A stretch of DNA of 7,005 nt, taken from the NCBI GenBank assembly GCA_023268955.1, contig JALRJW010000244.1:1-7005 (forward strand), read 5' to 3'. The stretch is from Aliarcobacter sp. GTDB taxonomy: Bacteria; Campylobacterota; Campylobacteria; Campylobacterales; Arcobacteraceae. The notes under the pieces were generated by a model. That model searched no databases and was not told where the DNA came from. It saw only the letters and a list, made by a program, of their open reading frames with translations. Of this stretch, positions 5,557-7,005 are shown piece by piece. The position numbers were made by a program, and so were the translations under genes. Each line of letters opens with the position of its first letter. The first letter of the stretch is position 1.

Positions 5557-6810
5557 ATGTTTTTAAAAATTTTTTTAATTAGTAGTTTCCTTTTTTTATT
5601 TTCTTGTGCTGAAATTGTTACTACTACAAATGAAAAAAAAGCCACAGGTATTGGTTATGGTACTTCAAGGGATGATGCAGTAAATAATGCAATTATTGAA
5701 GCACTAGGACAAATAACTGGAGTTAAAATTAGTAAAACTGCAATTAAAGAAACATTATCTATCAAAAACCAAGATGGTAAGAAATTAGATATGACTTATA
5801 ATGGTGAGATAAAAAAAGTAACTAAAGGTAAAGTAGATGCTTATCAAATCTTAAATGTTATGGAAAAAGAAAATGGCCAATTTGTTGCAGAAGTAGAAGT
5901 AGTTAATACAGAAATTACAAAAAAATACAAAACTCCAGGTTTAAATGCTAGCAACAGAAGATCAATTGTTGTAGTTCCAGCAAATTTTAAAGATGAGAAT
6001 TTTAATATTATAAATGAAGTTAAATCTTCGAGAGATATTAATATTAATCTTTCTCAAGAACTTCTAAATTCTATTACACAAACTAGAAAATTTAATGTTT
6101 TAGATAGAGAAGAGAGTCGTGCTTTTTATAATGAACAAAATATCTTTAGATCAGAAGATACAAATAAAGATGAGGCAATTAAGCTTGGAAATGTATTAGG
6201 AGCAGACTATCTTTTATTAACATCTATAAAAGATATAAATATTAGAAAAAAAGCTGTAAATAATTACATTGCTAGTACAAATGATTCATATGAAGTATCT
6301 ACAACTATTCAGTTTAAAGTTATTACAACTTCTACTAGACAAGTTAAATTTTCAAATACTAGGACTTATAATTTTGAGCCATCAGGAAATTCAAATAAAG
6401 AAATTTACTACAATAGTTTAAATGAAATATCAAATAAAATTGCTACAGAACTAATAGAAAATATCTATCCAATAACTGTAATAGCTATAAATGATAATGA
6501 AATCATATTAAACCAAGGTAATATGGTTGTTGGTAGTAAATATGAAGTGTATAAGTTAGGTGAAAAAATTATTGATAACTATACAAAAGAATCCCTAGGT
6601 AAAACTGAAATTAAAGTTGGTGTGATAGAAATTATTAGAGCATTACCAAAAATTTCTATGGCTAAGATTTTAGAAGGTACAACGGAAGAAAGAAATATAG
6701 TTAGAACATTTTATTCTTCTGAAAAAAATCAATTAGAATATCAGAAAATTGGTAAAGAAAGTGATACACAGATTAAAAAAGGTGGAGGAGTAGTCCTTCC
6801 ATTTGATTAG
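5557..6810 (+). CDS. CsgG-related lipoprotein with FlgT-like three-domain layout
   Basis: A 417-residue lipoprotein: the lipobox is LFSC with Cys17 lipidated. Residues about 28-125 resemble the FlgT N-terminal (LPP20-like) domain: ATGIGYGTSRDDAVNNAI, then a Gly-Val turn and closing strands ENGQFVAEVEVVN. Residues about 133-285 form a CsgG/TolB-N-type domain: RRSIVVVPANF, helix NLSQELLNSI, FNVLDREE (179-186), LGADYLLLTSI (214-224) and an amphipathic strand pair. Residues about 300-375 look like a FlgT C-terminal beta domain, with NQGNMVVGSKYEVYKLGE, then a Thr-Lys-Glu-Ser-Leu-Gly turn and AKILEG. CsgG forms the curli secretion pore; FlgT builds a ring around the Vibrio polar flagellar motor. 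Which, if either, applies here is unknown: no curli genes are nearby, and no flagellar genes are in the window. The preceding gene ends 12 nt upstream; a terminator follows at once. Confidence 0.82.
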   Translation: MFLKIFLISSFLFLFSCAEIVTTTNEKKATGIGYGTSRDDAVNNAIIEALGQITGVKISKTAIKETLSIKNQDGKKLDMTYNGEIKKVTKGKVDAYQILNVMEKENGQFVAEVEVVNTEITKKYKTPGLNASNRRSIVVVPANFKDENFNIINEVKSSRDININLSQELLNSITQTRKFNVLDREESRAFYNEQNIFRSEDTNKDEAIKLGNVLGADYLLLTSIKDINIRKKAVNNYIASTNDSYEVSTTIQFKVITTSTRQVKFSNTRTYNFEPSGNSNKEIYYNSLNEISNKIATELIENIYPITVIAINDNEIILNQGNMVVGSKYEVYKLGEKIIDNYTKESLGKTEIKVGVIEIIRALPKISMAKILEGTTEERNIVRTFYSSEKNQLEYQKIGKESDTQIKKGGGVVLPFD

Positions 6811-6830
6811 AAGAGGAAATTTTTCCTCTT
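6811..6830 (+). terminator. Rho-independent terminator after the CsgG-related gene
   Basis: AAGAGGAA pairs with TTCCTCTT around a 4-base ATTT loop, beginning immediately after the stop codon and followed by TT and then an A run. The U tract is short, but position and stem fit the end of the operon. Confidence 0.65.
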
Positions 6831-6871
6831 TTAAAAAATTACTTGATTAAACTATACACTTAATCTAAATT

Positions 6872-6880
6872 TGATAAAAT
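6872..6880 (+). promoter_or_regulatory. Candidate extended -10 promoter for the MerR-type gene
   Basis: TGATAAAAT matches TGnTATAAT with one mismatch. Transcription would begin near 6887, about 29 nt before the start codon. TTGATA at 6871 with TATTAA at 6893 is an alternative reading with 16-nt spacing. Confidence 0.45.
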
Positions 6881-6915
6881 TAATAAAACTTGTATTAATT
6901 TAAGGAAAAAATTTA

Positions 6916-7005
6916 ATGGCATTATTAAACAACGATAAAGATATCTTACCAATAAACAGTATTGCTGAATTATTATCTGCAAAACCTAGAACTCTAAAAA
7001 TGTAT
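6916..7005 (+). CDS. MerR-family transcriptional regulator, N-terminal 30 residues (runs off window)
   Basis: Only the first 30 codons are present. AAGGA at 6902-6906 ends 9 nt before the ATG. Residues 13-30, INSIAELLSAKPRTLKMY, match the winged-helix DNA-binding start of MerR/HspR-type regulators (Ile-x-x-[LVI]A-x-x-x-x-x-x-x-RTL-[RK]-x-Y), where the Arg-Thr-Leu and the Tyr are the conserved positions. The effector domain lies outside the window, so neither ligand nor targets can be told. It has its own promoter and lies after a terminator, so it is not obviously part of the envelope cluster, although it could regulate it. AGA arginine and AT-rich composition fit the host background. Confidence 0.72.
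   Translation, partial: MALLNNDKDILPINSIAELLSAKPRTLKMY

Noticed and set aside
5570..5597. Two runs of seven T within the start of the CsgG-related gene, considered as phase-variation tracts
   Set aside because: They encode the Phe/Leu/Ile-rich signal peptide in an AT-rich genome and are short for slippage switching; nothing else suggests on/off control.
5557..6810. Assignment as true curli pore CsgG
   Set aside because: Extra N- and C-terminal domains and the absence of csgA/B/E/F-like genes nearby argue for a wider CsgG/FlgT relative, so no csgG symbol is given.

Overview
The window joins two kinds of DNA. Positions 1-1347 carry, on the minus strand, the first 449 codons of a TonB-dependent outer-membrane receptor of the IrgA/FepA/CirA ferric-catecholate type. 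This part is visibly richer in G+C than the rest and writes arginine almost only with CGC/CGT, as in marine gammaproteobacteria such as Pseudoalteromonas, Shewanella or Vibrio. From about position 1380 onward the DNA is very AT-rich, writes arginine almost always as AGA, and has 'TAAGGA' ribosome sites about 6 nt before each start. That style and gene set fit Campylobacterota, most likely the Arcobacter group. The window is therefore either an Arcobacter-like genome with a recently acquired siderophore receptor, or a chimeric contig; the sequence alone cannot decide.

Layout: receptor (minus, runs off the left edge); a 219-bp divergent, AT-rich intergenic region with candidate promoters in both directions; then five plus-strand genes for exported proteins: (1) a COG3014-type lipoprotein with TPR-like helices, (2) a YcfL/DUF1425 lipoprotein, (3) an LpoB-like lipoprotein, (4) a soluble secreted protein of unknown function with a coiled coil, (5) a lipoprotein with FlgT-like N-terminal, CsgG/TolB-like middle and FlgT-like C-terminal domains. 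A hairpin at 3404-3427 and a perfect TATAAT at 3470 split these into a 1-2 unit and a 3-4-5 unit. A terminator follows gene 5, and a MerR-type regulator begins at 6916 and runs off the right edge.

Together genes 1-5 look like one cell-envelope module: four lipoproteins and one periplasmic protein, three of them related to known periplasm-spanning or outer-membrane assemblies (LpoB with PBP1b, YcfL encoded beside LpoB in E. coli, CsgG/FlgT ring or pore builders). Its function is not established by the sequence. It is the best candidate here for an undescribed system.
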